From NCBI GenBank assembly GCA_005776545.1, contig SXOY01000248.1, forward strand, positions 1 to 7,422: DNA of 7,422 bases, read 5' to 3'. The notes beneath the pieces were generated by a model, which was given only the letters and a program-made list of their open reading frames with translations, ran no database searches and had not been told where the DNA came from. Shown in pieces: positions 6,789 through 7,422 of the stretch (position 1 is the stretch's first letter; every line of letters begins with the position of its first letter). The stretch is from Planctomycetia bacterium. Lineage in GTDB: Bacteria; Planctomycetota; Phycisphaerae; Phycisphaerales; UBA1924. The position numbers were made by a program, and so were the translations under genes.

Positions 6789-7422
6789 TTATTTCGGACC
6801 ACTGGTTTCCCTTGCCAACTCCTGGCGAGTTGCGATCGGCACATATCCGATCTCTAGGCCAGGAGGCGGTTGAACAATCAATGCCGGATCGAGTTCGGCA
6901 AGCTTCCCGATGGCTGGCGGCGCAAGATACTCGCGGTCTTTTGTCCAGGTGCGATGCAACATTTCCGCTTTGATCTGCATTTTTTCGCGCTCTTCCTTGG
7001 TAAGGTCGGCATTCAGGAGCGCAGGCTGGTCGGCGAAACGATACCAGTAATATGTCACAACACTGCCATCGCCAAGTTTGGTCGTGAACGGGCCTGCCAC
7101 CGGACCCGGCTTTTTCCACGAACTTTCAGCGGCATCTGGTGTTTCGTAGGGTTCTTGCGATTTCTCTTTGGGCGGATCAAATCTCACTTGGGTCAACCCT
7201 GTCTCTGCCGGAATCTCATCAGGCTTCATTGCGGTCCACTGCGGCTTCTTCTCATCGTTTCGTAATCGGTAATACTCGGGCAACCTGACCAATGCGCTGC
7301 CGGGCAATGCGTGTCTTGTCACAAGATCTGCGTTCCACTCATAGCCATACGTGGAAGGGTCAGGCGAGATCGGCGTGGCCAGTGACTTCCACGCCATCGA
7401 GGACTTCTTGTCATTCGAAGTG
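6789..7422 (-). CDS. Hypothetical protein, C-terminal part; 5' end off the window
   Basis: The frame is open from the right edge to a TAA at 6789-6791, giving about 211 residues of a C-terminal region. There is an internal ATG at 7395-7397, but the codons before it (TSNDKKSS) are also open, so the true start probably lies outside the window. I do not recognise a named family. The visible part is soluble, rich in Pro, Lys and Glu, and has no membrane segment. A proline- and charge-rich stretch (MKPDEIPAE, then RFDPPKEKSQEPYETPDAAESSWKKPGP) is followed by a compact-looking part with DGSVVTYYWYRFADQPAL, a helix NADLTKEEREKMQIKAEMLHRTW, then TKDREYLAPP and PPGLEIGYVPIATRQ near the end. The composition and coherent motifs make a real gene likely. 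It is convergent with the VOC lipoprotein gene, 23 bp away, with no strong terminator hairpin between them. Confidence 0.7.
   Translation of the reverse strand, partial: TSNDKKSSMAWKSLATPISPDPSTYGYEWNADLVTRHALPGSALVRLPEYYRLRNDEKKPQWTAMKPDEIPAETGLTQVRFDPPKEKSQEPYETPDAAESSWKKPGPVAGPFTTKLGDGSVVTYYWYRFADQPALLNADLTKEEREKMQIKAEMLHRTWTKDREYLAPPAIGKLAELDPALIVQPPPGLEIGYVPIATRQELARETSGPK

Noticed and set aside
6764..6791. Possible bidirectional terminator between the convergent VOC lipoprotein and hypothetical genes
   Set aside because: Only a five-pair AATCG/CGATT stem with a 13-base loop is present, too weak to call.

Overview
This is a 7.4 kb piece of a moderately GC-rich bacterial chromosome. It holds six to seven protein genes and no RNA gene, insertion sequence, CRISPR array or repeat that I can see. 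The mix (a secreted M20 peptidase with a signal peptide, several VOC/glyoxalase-fold proteins, a DUF1801 protein, a MXAN_6230/SCO0854-type RING protein) suits a soil heterotroph. I lean towards Acidobacteriota or a similar free-living soil lineage, but that is an impression from protein flavour and not a placement.

Layout, left to right. Four genes lie head to tail on the minus strand, read from about 5081 down to position 1. They are a large protein with a C3HC4 RING finger and a TerD-like domain (2484-5081), a DUF1801 protein with a histone-like basic tail (1846-2418), a secreted M20D amidohydrolase (398-1789), and the start of a PhnB-like VOC protein that runs off the left edge (1-345). 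Gaps between them are about 50-65 bp, so one or two shared transcripts are possible. No convincing intrinsic terminator separates them. A hairpin in front of the amidohydrolase gene overlaps its ribosome binding site.

Divergently from the RING gene, on the plus strand, runs an ADP-ribosylglycohydrolase (about 5208-6140). It has intact metal-binding motifs but no ordinary in-frame start codon. After a 118 bp gap comes a VOC-fold lipoprotein (6259-6765). This converges on the 3' end of a hypothetical gene that enters from the right edge on the minus strand (6789-7422).

The most interesting part is the head-to-head pair. One gene encodes a bacterial RING finger fused through a long uncharacterised region to a TerD-like domain. 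The other encodes an enzyme that removes ADP-ribose. They share about 125 bp of upstream DNA, which hints at a stress-response or protein-modification module. The functional link is inference. The amidohydrolase and the VOC proteins look like ordinary metabolic or accessory genes.
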